A stretch of DNA of 45,477 nucleotides, from assembly GCF_002150765.1 (NCBI RefSeq), contig NZ_MUYM01000104.1:1-45477 (forward strand), in the 5' to 3' direction. This DNA comes from Lentzea kentuckyensis. GTDB taxonomy: Bacteria > Actinomycetota > Actinomycetes > Mycobacteriales > Pseudonocardiaceae. The translations under genes and the position numbers were made by a program. Positions 1 to 7,539 of this stretch are shown piece by piece (positions within the stretch are counted from its first letter, which is position 1; every line of letters starts with the position of its first letter). The notes beneath the pieces were generated by a model, which worked only from the letters and a program-made list of their open reading frames with translations, did not search any database and was not told the origin of the DNA.

Positions 1-231
1 GCAGACGTGTGTCGGTGCGCGCATGGCCACTACCAGCGCAGTTGGTGGTAGTTGAGGTGATCTGCAATCGATTACATCGGCTCGTAACTACAACCAACTT
101 GCAGGTGCGGCATCGTGAGAGCGCGACCACCGGGGTCGCCTGTGCCCGCTGTCGCGGAAGTCCGTCCCTCCGGACCCGACAAAGCACTACCAGCAATCTG
201 TCAGGATCTTCAGGTGGACGAAGCCGAGCTC
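1..231. promoter_or_regulatory. Upstream region with 14-nt inverted repeat
   Basis: No gene is supported in this stretch. It holds an imperfect inverted repeat, AGTTGGTGGTAGTT at 40-53 and AACTACAACCAACT at 86-99 (13 of 14 positions complementary, 32-nt spacer). This is the likely control region of the acetyltransferase gene that follows, or of a gene beyond the left edge. A very similar 14-mer recurs at 34474-34487. Its function is inferred only from position and symmetry. Confidence 0.35.
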
Positions 232-651
232 GTGATCACACCTGAATCAGGGATGACGACCGACGAGTTGCTGGCGCTCTACGCGTCGGTCGGCTGGTCG
301 GCTTACACCGGCGACCCCGACCTGGTGCAGGCCGGGGTGACCGGGGCGTCCTACGTGGTGACCGCGCGTAGGGGCGGGAGGCTGGTCGGCCTCGCCCGCG
401 CGTTGTCCGACGGGGCGACCATCTGTTACCTGCAGGATGTGCTCGTGCACCCGGACGAGCAACGCCGCGGGATCGGCCGCGCTCTGGTGAAAGCGGTGCT
501 GGACCGCTATCGCACGGTCCGGCAGAAAGTCCTGCTGACCGACGACGAACCGGGCCAACGCGCCTTCTACGAGAGCCTGGGCTACGCCGAAATCCGCGAC
601 TACGGACCCGGCTCGCTGCGCTGCTTCGTCCGTTTCGACGACGGCACCTGA
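232..651 (+). CDS. GNAT-family N-acetyltransferase
   Basis: A 139-residue acetyltransferase of the GNAT fold, expected to transfer an acetyl group from acetyl-CoA to an unknown amine. The acetyl-CoA loop is visible as VHPDEQRRGIGRAL around residues 75-88. It is followed by the LLTDDEPGQRAFYESLGY stretch typical of the last helix and strand. The frame is open from a GTG at 115, but similarity to the family begins at about the GTG at 232 (MITPESGMTTDELLALY), so that start is preferred; ATG 253 is a further option. It is transcribed towards the minus-strand reductase gene that ends at 679. The substrate cannot be read from the sequence. Confidence 0.8.
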   Translation: MITPESGMTTDELLALYASVGWSAYTGDPDLVQAGVTGASYVVTARRGGRLVGLARALSDGATICYLQDVLVHPDEQRRGIGRALVKAVLDRYRTVRQKVLLTDDEPGQRAFYESLGYAEIRDYGPGSLRCFVRFDDGT

Positions 652-678
652 GGCGGCTGGCCGGCGGTCATTGCCTTC

Positions 679-1254
679 TTATCGCTGGACTACGCGGTAA
701 CGCAGGTGCGTGACGTCGCGGCCTTCGAGCCGCCGGACGAGCTCCAGCTCGACGTGGCCGAGTCCGGTCGGCTCGAACAGCCGCCGTCCGTCACCCAGCA
801 GCACGGGGACGAGGTGCAGTTCGAGTTCGTCGAGCTGGCCCGCTTCCAGCAGAGCCTGTGCCGCACCCGCGCCGTGCACCAGCACGGCTCGATCTCCCGC
901 TGCTTCCCGGGCCTCGTCGGCACACGCGTTGACGTCGGTGTAGAACTTCGCGCTGCCCGGTGGCTCGTCGGCCGGGTCGATGGTGTGGGTGAGCACGTGG
1001 ATCGGGACGCCGTCGTGGTGGTCGCCGTTCCACCGCCTGGCCAGCTCGAACGTGCGGCGCCCGGAGATCACGGCGCCGGTCGACGAGGCCTCGGCGTACA
1101 CCTGCCCGTTGATCCCCTCGGACATCCGGTCGTCGAGCCAGTTGAACAGCCGCCCTCCGTCGCGGCCGAGCTCCTGGCCCGGCCGGTCGTCCGGCCCGGT
1201 GATGTACCCGTCGACCGACATGGACATGTAAAGCCGCAGCGGCGTCCTACCCAT
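679..1254 (-). CDS. Dihydrofolate reductase / RibD C-terminal family protein
   Basis: A 191-residue protein of the RibD C-terminal (DHFR-like) fold, probably an NADPH-dependent reductase of unknown substrate. The start LRLYMSMSVDGYITGPDD is the family's opening strand. SGRRTFELARRW and the VHGAGAAQALLEAGQLDELE stretch (split here as VHGAGAA and LDELELHLVPVLLGDG) are characteristic. The ATG at 1254 is preceded by AAGGGACTGAGG. It lies 19 nt after the DinB-type gene and is probably the last gene of a MerR-DinB-reductase operon. These proteins are common singletons in actinomycetes; whether this one is a true dihydrofolate reductase is doubtful. Confidence 0.85.
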   Translation of the reverse strand: MGRTPLRLYMSMSVDGYITGPDDRPGQELGRDGGRLFNWLDDRMSEGINGQVYAEASSTGAVISGRRTFELARRWNGDHHDGVPIHVLTHTIDPADEPPGSAKFYTDVNACADEAREAAGDRAVLVHGAGAAQALLEAGQLDELELHLVPVLLGDGRRLFEPTGLGHVELELVRRLEGRDVTHLRYRVVQR

Positions 1255-1273
1255 CCTCAGTCCCTTCCTCTGG

Positions 1274-1999
1274 CTAGTCGGCGGACGAGTTGCGTGCCTC
1301 GATCAGGTCGAGGTCCCGGACGCAGAAACGGTGGTGTTCGAACGTCTCGTTCAGCACCGTGCCGAGGCACTGCCGCACCGAGCGGCCTCGGGCGTACGGC
1401 GGCCAGACGTCGTCGTCGGGCACCGGCGCTCGCGCTGCCAGCTGCACAGCGGTGACCTCGTCGAGCCAGGCCTCGAGCTCGGCGGCCTGGGCGTCACGCA
1501 CGCTGACGATCTCGTCGAGGGCCGGATCGAGCGAGAGGTCGAGCCCGTGCGCTTCACGGTAGGGCTCGTCGGCCGGCCCGATGCCCATGGGTGTGAACAG
1601 CTCCGTCGAGCCCAGGCAGCAGCGGCGGAACCACGAGTCGTGGACGAAGACCAAGTGGCGCATCGTCTGTACCGCCGACCACTCGTCGTTCACGCTGCGG
1701 CGCTCGATGCCGGGCGTGCGGCGGATTCGCTCGATCGTGGCGGCCCAGCCGGCATGGAGCTGACGCGCTGCCTCGCGCAGATCGGCAGGCTCCTCGGAGC
1801 GGATCAGCGTCCGCACCGGATGACGTCGGTCGAGCTCGGCCTCGACGTACTCCGTGACCTCGACACCGTTCACCACCAGGTTGCTGACGAGCCCGTCGAT
1901 CACGGCGTCCTGCATGACGACGCCGATCAGGCGTGCCCCGGTCAGATCGCACTCGCGGAACTCCGCACCGTGCAGATCCTCGTCGACATACCGCGTCAT
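1274..1999 (-). CDS. DinB-family protein with pentapeptide-like N-terminus
   Basis: A protein of 241 residues. The first 40 residues (DLHGAEFRECDLTGARLIGVVM) look like a short run of pentapeptide repeats with A(D/N)LxX spacing. Residues from about 75 form a DinB-like four-helix bundle, with SVNDEWSAVQTMRHLVFVHDSWF holding a conserved His and NETFEHHRFCVRDL near the end holding the second His pair. DinB-like proteins often bind a metal and act as thiol transferases or damage-induced proteins; the activity here is unknown. ATG 1999 has AGGA 8 nt upstream; ATG 2008 is possible. It follows the MerR gene by about 57 nt. Confidence 0.75.
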   Translation of the reverse strand: MTRYVDEDLHGAEFRECDLTGARLIGVVMQDAVIDGLVSNLVVNGVEVTEYVEAELDRRHPVRTLIRSEEPADLREAARQLHAGWAATIERIRRTPGIERRSVNDEWSAVQTMRHLVFVHDSWFRRCCLGSTELFTPMGIGPADEPYREAHGLDLSLDPALDEIVSVRDAQAAELEAWLDEVTAVQLAARAPVPDDDVWPPYARGRSVRQCLGTVLNETFEHHRFCVRDLDLIEARNSSAD

Positions 2000-2056
2000 G
2001 CTCCGCATCCTAGGACCGGGCACCGACAAAGCCCGGTCCACACCTCGCAGAGACGG

Positions 2057-2413
2057 TCAGGGTTCGTCGGGACTGTGCGGCGACGCTGCCTGGGTGTTGA
2101 GGTTTCGGGCTTCTTCGAGCTGGTCTTCCAGCGTGACGATGCGGCAGGCGGCGTCGAGGCCCATGCCCTCGTCGAGCAGCGTGCGGACGCGGGCGGCCAG
2201 GCGTAGCTGGTAGCGGGAGTAGCGGCGGTGCCCACCGGCGGAGCGCTGCGGCTGGATGAGTTTCGCCTCGTCGAGGCTGCGCAGGAAGGACGCGCTGGTG
2301 TTGAGCATCTCCGCGGCGCGGCCCATGGTGTAGGCGGGGTAGTGGTCGTCGTCGAGGTTCTCGGCCGCGGTCTGCGGCTCGGCGGTTTCCTGCCTGGGTA
2401 TCTCTGGGGTCAT
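2057..2413 (-). CDS. MerR-family transcriptional regulator
   Basis: A 118-residue regulator. Residues about 27-95 form a MerR winged helix: YTMGRAAEMLNTSASFLRSL is the recognition helix region and SAGGHRRYSRYQL is the wing. A short acidic N-terminal extension (PEIPRQETAEPQTAAENLDDD) precedes it. Only a short tail follows the DNA-binding domain, so there is no obvious ligand domain; this matches the small HspR/BldC-like end of the family rather than metal sensors. The ATG at 2413 has AGAAGG upstream. It is the first gene of a minus-strand group with DinB and the RibD-like reductase. A strong hairpin lies 19-49 nt upstream of the start. Confidence 0.85.
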   Translation of the reverse strand: MTPEIPRQETAEPQTAAENLDDDHYPAYTMGRAAEMLNTSASFLRSLDEAKLIQPQRSAGGHRRYSRYQLRLAARVRTLLDEGMGLDAACRIVTLEDQLEEARNLNTQAASPHSPDEP

Positions 2414-2431
2414 CGCGCCTTCTCATCACGA

Positions 2432-2462
2432 GGGGCCCCGATGCGCAAAGCACCGGGGCCCC
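2432..2462 (-). promoter_or_regulatory. GC-rich hairpin in the MerR leader
   Basis: GGGGCCCCG at 2432-2440 pairs with CGGGGCCCC at 2454-2462. Inside it, TGC at 2442-2444 pairs with GCA at 2450-2452 around a GCAAA loop. The structure sits just upstream of the MerR ribosome-binding site on the minus strand. No T-run follows on either strand. It may be a leader structure, an operator (the arms are self-palindromic) or the terminator of an upstream transcript. Confidence 0.45.
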
Positions 2463-2881
2463 AAGGGTTTGTGGGTTTCACTTCCATCAACCGACCGTGA
2501 GATCGGGTTCCTGTGTCCGCGTGACCCGCCTCAAGGGCGAGAACCGCGGGGATCGTTGCTTATGCGTAACCGGAGACCACCTACCAATCTGATGGAACTG
2601 CGGTACCCGCTCGGCGACGTTCAGCCGGAGGCGGGCGATCCGATGGCGTGCAACCCTCCCTTTCTCCTCTGGTACTGACTTCTTCTGTTACTTGGCCGCT
2701 GCCGGACCTCTTACCGCTGGTCGGCTGCGGCACGTCTTGCTCACGGGTAGTTCGTCATCTCCCGTGCCGATATGACGTTCTCTTTTGCGACGTGGAACAT
2801 ACTAAGCTCAGCCAGAAGCGAATGTCTACCCCAGTCACCGTAGATTTACTCGATCCAGTGACGCAGGCATGCTGACCTGGT
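2463..2881. other. Gene-free interval
   Basis: About 420 bases between the end of the LtrA-type gene and the MerR leader. Short open frames here have neither good start signals nor family resemblance. Two weak hairpins are visible: 2695-2704 with 2722-2731 (9 of 10 pairs), and CACGGG 2742-2747 with CCCGTG 2761-2766. They could end the transcript of the LtrA-type gene, which stops at 2882. The interval has visibly lower GC than its neighbours. No RNA gene was recognised. Confidence 0.5.
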
Positions 2882-4027
2882 CTAGCGCGCCGCTCCGTGC
2901 GCGTTCTCGGCCGGACGGCGGCTTTCGAACGCGGTGAGCACGACGACGATCGCGGCGGCGATGATCGCCGCCAGGTAGGCCGGGGCGGCCACCGTGACGC
3001 CGCATCCGATGACCAGCGCGACCAGTGCGACCAGTCGTGACCAGTGCAGATCGGCGAACAAGGTCGCCCTGTGCCAGGTCTGTGCGCCGATGTAGAGGAT
3101 CGGCCCGCCGAACAGCAGCAGGTTCGTGGTGACACCGGCGTGCTCCGTCGGGTGTGTGATCACGCGTTCGTCGCCTGCGGCGGCGGCGATCATCCCGGCG
3201 ACGGACATCATGAGGCTGTGGACGCCGGTGAGACCGGCCCGCATCGGGTCCTCTGTCCGCCGGTAGTGGTGCACGACCCGCTCGGAGCGACTGAAGAACA
3301 GCCAGAACAACGAGACCGTGCCGACGAGCGCCACGGTGCCGGTCAGCAGTGTCATCGGCCGGTACGGCGCTGTGGTCAGTGCGGCGCCGGTGGTCAGCAC
3401 CGCCTCTCCGAAAGCGATGATCATGAAGAGCCGGCCCCGCTCCAGCAGATGCCCACCGGCGAAGGAGACCTGCCGGGAATCCAGTCTGCGGCCGGGGAAC
3501 GGATGAGCCGTCAGGGTGCCCACGAGTTCGACCACGATTGCCCCGGCCCACCACGCCAGCCGCGCGTTGCCGTCGGCCGACGCGCCGATCAACCACAGTG
3601 GTGAGGCCACGGCGAACCAGACGAGGACACGACGGAAATGCTCCTGGTTGACCGGATCGAGGCCGACCGTGAGCAACCACACCGTCGGGCCGAGGTGAAT
3701 CAACAGGTAGGTGGCGACGAAGATCCACCCGGCGTCGTCGAACGCTCGCGGGATCGCGGCGTTCATGAACAGCCCGGCGAGCATGACCGCCAGCAACATC
3801 CGCCGGGTTCGCGGGTTCTCGGCCGGGACGAGGGTGACGGCCCAGGTGGTGTACGCCCACGCCGCGAAGACCGCGAGGTAGAGCACGAGGGTCTGGGCCG
3901 CGCCGGTCCAGGTCGGGTGTGCCAGGAGCTGATGCGACAACTGGCCGATCGCGAAGACGTAGACCAGGTCGAAGAACAACTCCAGCGGTGTGACCTCTCG
4001 GCGCCTCGCATCGCCGGTCGATTTCAC
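2882..4027 (-). CDS. LtrA-family (low temperature requirement) membrane protein
   Basis: A polytopic membrane protein of about 381 residues matching the LtrA family, whose biochemical role is not established. The family opening is clear near residues 12-30: EVTPLELFFDLVYVFAIGQL with the following SHQLL. About ten hydrophobic segments follow, with the RGRLFMIIAFGEAVLTTGA segment near residue 205 that family members share. The GTG at 4027 has GAGGAG upstream at good spacing, better than the GTG at 4048. It is the last of four co-directional genes (SDR, hydratase, hydrolase, LtrA) starting from the TetR intergenic region, with an 84-nt gap before it. Confidence 0.85.
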   Translation of the reverse strand: MKSTGDARRREVTPLELFFDLVYVFAIGQLSHQLLAHPTWTGAAQTLVLYLAVFAAWAYTTWAVTLVPAENPRTRRMLLAVMLAGLFMNAAIPRAFDDAGWIFVATYLLIHLGPTVWLLTVGLDPVNQEHFRRVLVWFAVASPLWLIGASADGNARLAWWAGAIVVELVGTLTAHPFPGRRLDSRQVSFAGGHLLERGRLFMIIAFGEAVLTTGAALTTAPYRPMTLLTGTVALVGTVSLFWLFFSRSERVVHHYRRTEDPMRAGLTGVHSLMMSVAGMIAAAAGDERVITHPTEHAGVTTNLLLFGGPILYIGAQTWHRATLFADLHWSRLVALVALVIGCGVTVAAPAYLAAIIAAAIVVVLTAFESRRPAENAHGAAR

Positions 4028-4111
4028 GATTGATCTCCTCGGTGTCACAGCGACGACGGGCCGGCAGAACCGCTCGTGGACGTCGACTGGCTCTTGTCGT
4101 GTCGCTGATCG

Positions 4112-4963
4112 TCAGTCGGCGAGGAAGTTGGTCACCTGGACGGCGAACTCGCGGGGGTGCTGGAAGGGGAAGGCGTGCCCGGCATCGCCGTAGGCGACGA
4201 GAGTGGCGTTGGCGAAATGCTGGACGGCTGTCCAGGAGGCCAGGGCAGGGATCATGACGTCCCGGACGCCGGCGGCGCAGAGAACGGGGTGGGTGATGGT
4301 TTCCAGGTCGGCCCACACCCGGTCCAGGGGGACGGAGGCGTTCTTGTCGATCGCGACGAGCTGGCCCTTCACAGCGGCCTCGGAAACTACGGGGCCGCCG
4401 GCGGCCAGCCGTGCGGACACCCTGGCGAGGTAAGCGTGTCCGGCGGCGCGGCCGGTGTCGGTCTCGGGGAAGAACAGGTACACCAGATCGTCCGCGGTGG
4501 GCTCGGGTTTGGCCATGACGGCCCGCACCTTGCCGTCGGCGGCGGGGGCGCCGGGCACCTGGCCGCCCGGGTTGGCCGCCCCCACGACGAGCTTGCGGAC
4601 GAGGCCGGGCCGCCGCAGCGCCACCTGCAGGGCGACGGTGCCGCCCAGTGTCCAGCCGAGGAGGTCGACCTGCGGCAGACCGACGGCCTCGATGAACTCG
4701 ATGGTGCCGTCGGCGAATCCTTCGACGGAGTCACGCGGTTCGCCGGTGGTGTAGCCGGTGCCGACGTTGTCGAACACGATCACGTCGTGGCCGGCGGCCA
4801 GGTGGTCCAGGAACTCCGGGTCCCACCAGTCGATCGTCGCGCGGACCCGGTTCAGCAGGACCAGGGGGATGCCGCCCCGCGGGCCGAGTCGCCGGTAGGT
4901 GAAGGTCGCGGAAGGACCTTCCACGGTGAGGTCCTCGGCCATGTCTGACAGATAGGTGCTCAT
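4112..4963 (-). CDS. Alpha/beta hydrolase with Thr at the nucleophile position
   Basis: A 283-residue alpha/beta-hydrolase-fold protein, probably cytoplasmic. The strand-turn sequence HDVIVFDNVGTGYTTGE and the elbow LLGWTLGGTVALQ are clear. The elbow reads G-W-T105-L-G-G, so the expected nucleophile Ser is Thr (codon ACA). The acid (VRDVMIP) and the catalytic His (GDAGHAFPF) are present. Thr-nucleophile members are uncommon, so activity could be low or different. ATG 4963 has AAAGG 11 nt upstream; ATG 4972 is an alternative. It lies between the hydratase-like and LtrA genes and may act on the same small molecule as the SDR and hydratase. Confidence 0.85.
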   Translation of the reverse strand: MSTYLSDMAEDLTVEGPSATFTYRRLGPRGGIPLVLLNRVRATIDWWDPEFLDHLAAGHDVIVFDNVGTGYTTGEPRDSVEGFADGTIEFIEAVGLPQVDLLGWTLGGTVALQVALRRPGLVRKLVVGAANPGGQVPGAPAADGKVRAVMAKPEPTADDLVYLFFPETDTGRAAGHAYLARVSARLAAGGPVVSEAAVKGQLVAIDKNASVPLDRVWADLETITHPVLCAAGVRDVMIPALASWTAVQHFANATLVAYGDAGHAFPFQHPREFAVQVTNFLAD

Positions 4964-5020
4964 GAACAGCATCGCCTTTCGGTTTCGTGCCGGGGAAGAG
5001 CTGGGGCTCTTCGGCGGTGG

Positions 5021-5854
5021 CTACGCCTGCTGGTTGGCGAGGCCGAGGTAACGGCCGAGGTTTTCCTCGACCTCGGCCACACCGATCTCGGCGAGGAGGG
5101 TGACCAGCTGCGGGATGCGCTGCTGGAATCCCGGCCGCGGAACCGATCCGGCGAATTCCGCCCAGGACGCGCGCAGGTCGGCCTCCGGCGGCAGCGTGGC
5201 TCGGTTGATCTGTGCTTTGGCGCCCGCGACGGCGGCCTTGTCGAAGGAGGCGATGCGGGTGGCGATGTCGTTGACGAAGTCGTCGAGTTCGGCGTCGGGC
5301 AGGGTTCGGGTGACCCAGCCGTAGTGTTCGGCGCGGTCGGCGTCGTAGTCCTGGCCGGTGAGGATCGCTTCGAGCGCGCGATCACGCCCGAGCTGCCGGG
5401 CGAGGCGTTCGCTGCCGCCACCGCCGGGGACCAGGCCGGTCCCCACCTCGGGCTGGCTGAAGATCGCGTGCTCGCGGCTGGCGTAGCGCAGGTCGAAAGC
5501 CAGGGTGATCTCGTCACCGCCGCCCCTGGTACGGCCGCGGATGGAGGCGATGCTGATGAACGGGGCGCCGGTCAGGCGGGTCACGAGGTCGACCCACGTC
5601 GGGGTCGAGTCGGCACCGGTCATGGCCAGGAGTTCGGCCACCTGCCCGAGATCGGCGTGGTTGAAGAAGTATCCGGGGATGCCGCTGTCGAAGATGACGA
5701 CCTGGACCTGCTCGTCCGCGCTCAGCTCGTCGACGAGTCCGAGCAGCTGGGTGACGGTGTCCGGGCCGACGAGGTTGACGGGCGGGTTCGAGTAGGTGAC
5801 CTTGCGGATCTTGGGTGCCACGGTCTCGATGGCGAACAGGCTGTGCCGGGTCAT
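5021..5854 (-). CDS. Enoyl-CoA hydratase/isomerase family protein
   Basis: A 277-residue crotonase-fold protein. The oxyanion region is seen at IASIRGRTRGGGDEITLAFD, and the second oxyanion loop at FSQPEVGTGLVPGGGGSERL. The Glu of the ECH pair is not clearly placed (positions QPEVG and GGGGSERL), so hydratase activity is not assured; it may be an isomerase or an enzyme on a non-CoA substrate. The frame stays open well upstream, but ATG 5854 with GGAG 6 nt before it matches the family start. It follows the SDR gene by 74 nt and precedes the hydrolase gene. Confidence 0.85.
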   Translation of the reverse strand: MTRHSLFAIETVAPKIRKVTYSNPPVNLVGPDTVTQLLGLVDELSADEQVQVVIFDSGIPGYFFNHADLGQVAELLAMTGADSTPTWVDLVTRLTGAPFISIASIRGRTRGGGDEITLAFDLRYASREHAIFSQPEVGTGLVPGGGGSERLARQLGRDRALEAILTGQDYDADRAEHYGWVTRTLPDAELDDFVNDIATRIASFDKAAVAGAKAQINRATLPPEADLRASWAEFAGSVPRPGFQQRIPQLVTLLAEIGVAEVEENLGRYLGLANQQA

Positions 5855-5928
5855 GGGGCGCTCCAGAAGAGGCGGATCCGGTCGAGGATTCTCAGCCGGT
5901 TGGAAAATGGGGTCACGCACGGCCTGTG

Positions 5929-6744
5929 TCAGGCGGGGAGCTGGTTGAGCTTCCGGATCTGCTGGTCGAACATCCGCGACGGCACGAGCCTGCGCATGGC
6001 GTGGACGCGTCCGGTCTGCGCACCCGCGGGGTAGCGCAGCTTCGGCTTGGCGTCGGTGGCGGCCGCGACGATGGCCTTGGCGACGACGGCCGGGTCGTCG
6101 CCGGCCTTGACCGCTGCCGCCATCCGCTGGTCGAACGCGCGCCGGTGCTCGGCGTAGACCTCCAGCGGCTGGTCGGGCTGGGTGGCGTTCGCCTCGAACG
6201 AGGTGTTGGTCCACGAGGGCTCGACCAGCAGGACGCGGACGCCGTACTCGCGGACCTCGTGGTCCAGGGACTCGGAGTAGCCCTCGACGGCGTGCTTGGA
6301 CGCGGCGTAGACGGCCATGTAGGGCACGGGGATGAACCCGACGATGGACGAGATGTTGACGATGCGCCCGCTGCGCTGGGCACGCATGTGCGGCAGGACG
6401 GCCTTGGTCATGCGGATGACGCCGAAGACGTTGATGTCGAAGACGCGCTGGTCCTGGGCCATGGAGCTTTCCTCCGCGGCGCCGCCCGCGCCGAACCCGG
6501 CGTTGTTGACCAGGACGTCGATCCGGCCGAACCGGTCGATCACCTGTCCGACCGCGGCGGTGACCGAGTCGTCGTCGGCCACGTCGAGGTCGAGGAACGT
6601 CACACCGCGCAGCGGCGCGGCCTTCGACGCGTCCCGGCTGGTGCCGACGACGTCATATCCGGTCTCCACCAGCGCAAGGGCCGCGGCCTTCCCGATGCCG
6701 GAGGACGCTCCGGTCACGAGGGCCACTGGCTTGTTCGTCGTCAT
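5929..6744 (-). CDS. Short-chain dehydrogenase/reductase
   Basis: A 271-residue classical SDR that should oxidise or reduce an alcohol/carbonyl with NAD(P). Visible are the cofactor loop TGASSGIGKA near residues 10-19, the NNAG motif (LVNNAGFGAGG), the catalytic Ser (NISSIVG), and the Tyr/Lys pair YAASKHA. ATG 6744 is preceded by AGGAGTCCGAG, a good ribosome-binding site; upstream in-frame starts are weaker. It is the first gene of the minus-strand run and diverges from the TetR gene, so it is the likely main target of that regulator. The substrate is unknown. Confidence 0.9.
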   Translation of the reverse strand: MTTNKPVALVTGASSGIGKAAALALVETGYDVVGTSRDASKAAPLRGVTFLDLDVADDDSVTAAVGQVIDRFGRIDVLVNNAGFGAGGAAEESSMAQDQRVFDINVFGVIRMTKAVLPHMRAQRSGRIVNISSIVGFIPVPYMAVYAASKHAVEGYSESLDHEVREYGVRVLLVEPSWTNTSFEANATQPDQPLEVYAEHRRAFDQRMAAAVKAGDDPAVVAKAIVAAATDAKPKLRYPAGAQTGRVHAMRRLVPSRMFDQQIRKLNQLPA

Positions 6745-6837
6745 CTCGGACTCCTGACTCAGGTGATTTACGTGGTCTTGCCGTGGGCGAGCGACGGGCT
6801 TGTCCACCGACGCCCCACAACCCGATCCGTTTCACCA

Positions 6838-6899
6838 CCGTATCAGTTAGTGGTTAGAGCGGCAACATCGAAGTATCAGTTAAGCGCCTACTAGTAGCG
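6838..6899. promoter_or_regulatory. Putative TetR operator region
   Basis: In the region between the SDR and TetR genes the 10-mer GTATCAGTTA occurs at 6840-6849 and again at 6873-6882, 33 bp apart (about three helical turns, same face). A perfect 10-bp palindrome CTACTAGTAG follows at 6889-6898. Divergent TetR genes usually bind such a shared region. The binding itself is inference. Confidence 0.5.
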
Positions 6900-6950
6900 T
6901 TCCCGTATCCTCTACAAGGGGGCAGTAGCGGACGAGGTGGGGAGACAGAC

Positions 6951-7514
6951 ATGGGCCGACCACTGCGGGCAGACGCCGAGCGCAGTGTGCGCGCGATTCT
7001 CGAGGCGGCGGAGCGAGTGCTCGCCGAGGACGCGAGTGCCTCCATGGAGCAGATCGCCGAGGCGGCGGGACTGACCAGGATCACGGTGCACCGCCGGTTC
7101 GCCAACCGGCAGGCACTGCTGGACGCACTCGCCGTCTCCGCGAAGCAGCAGCTCATCGACGCGATCGAGGAAGCCCGGCCAGACTCCGCTCCCGCACTCG
7201 TGGCGCTCTACCGAGTGACCGCGAACGTCATGCGGGTCAAGAGCACCTGGCGCTTCACCCTCAGCCACGCCACCGCGCACACTCCCGCCGCGGCGGCGCT
7301 CTGGGAGGAGATCGACGGCCACACGGTGAACCTCCTCGACCGCGCACAGCAGGAGGGACTCCTCGCCCCCGACGCGAACATGGACTGGACGCGCCAGGTG
7401 TATTACGCGCTGCTCAGCGAAGCCGTGAACAAGCCCGGCGGCGACCAGGACCCGGACACACTGGCCACACTCGTCATCGACACACTGCTGCACGGCGCAG
7501 GGCCACGCGGCTGA
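6951..7514 (+). CDS. TetR-family transcriptional regulator
   Basis: A 187-residue TetR-type repressor. Residues about 10-55 form the helix-turn-helix: ILEAAERVLAEDASASMEQI, then AEAAGLTRITVHRRFANRQAL. The remaining helices are the variable ligand-binding part, with WRFTLSHATAHTP and a closing amphipathic helix. ATG 6951 follows GGGGAGACAGAC. Its divergent arrangement with the SDR-hydratase-hydrolase-LtrA genes points to control of that operon and of itself through the repeats at 6840-6898. The inducing ligand cannot be guessed. Confidence 0.9.
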   Translation: MGRPLRADAERSVRAILEAAERVLAEDASASMEQIAEAAGLTRITVHRRFANRQALLDALAVSAKQQLIDAIEEARPDSAPALVALYRVTANVMRVKSTWRFTLSHATAHTPAAAALWEEIDGHTVNLLDRAQQEGLLAPDANMDWTRQVYYALLSEAVNKPGGDQDPDTLATLVIDTLLHGAGPRG

Positions 7515-7539
7515 GGCAGTTCGCGCTGTACCGCGCGCC

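Noticed and set aside
1331..2206. Long plus-strand open frame of about 290 codons opposite the DinB and MerR genes
   Set aside because: It is antisense to two genes with clear family motifs and shows the Arg/Gly/Val-rich composition of a GC-driven shadow frame.
2463..2881. Possible tRNA or known small RNA in the gene-free interval
   Set aside because: No T-arm or acceptor-stem pattern could be found, and no known RNA motif was recognised.
5021..6214. Long version of the enoyl-CoA hydratase-like gene starting at 6214
   Set aside because: The first 120 codons are Arg/Pro-rich and run antisense-like through the SDR gene; ATG 5854 with GGAG matches the family start.
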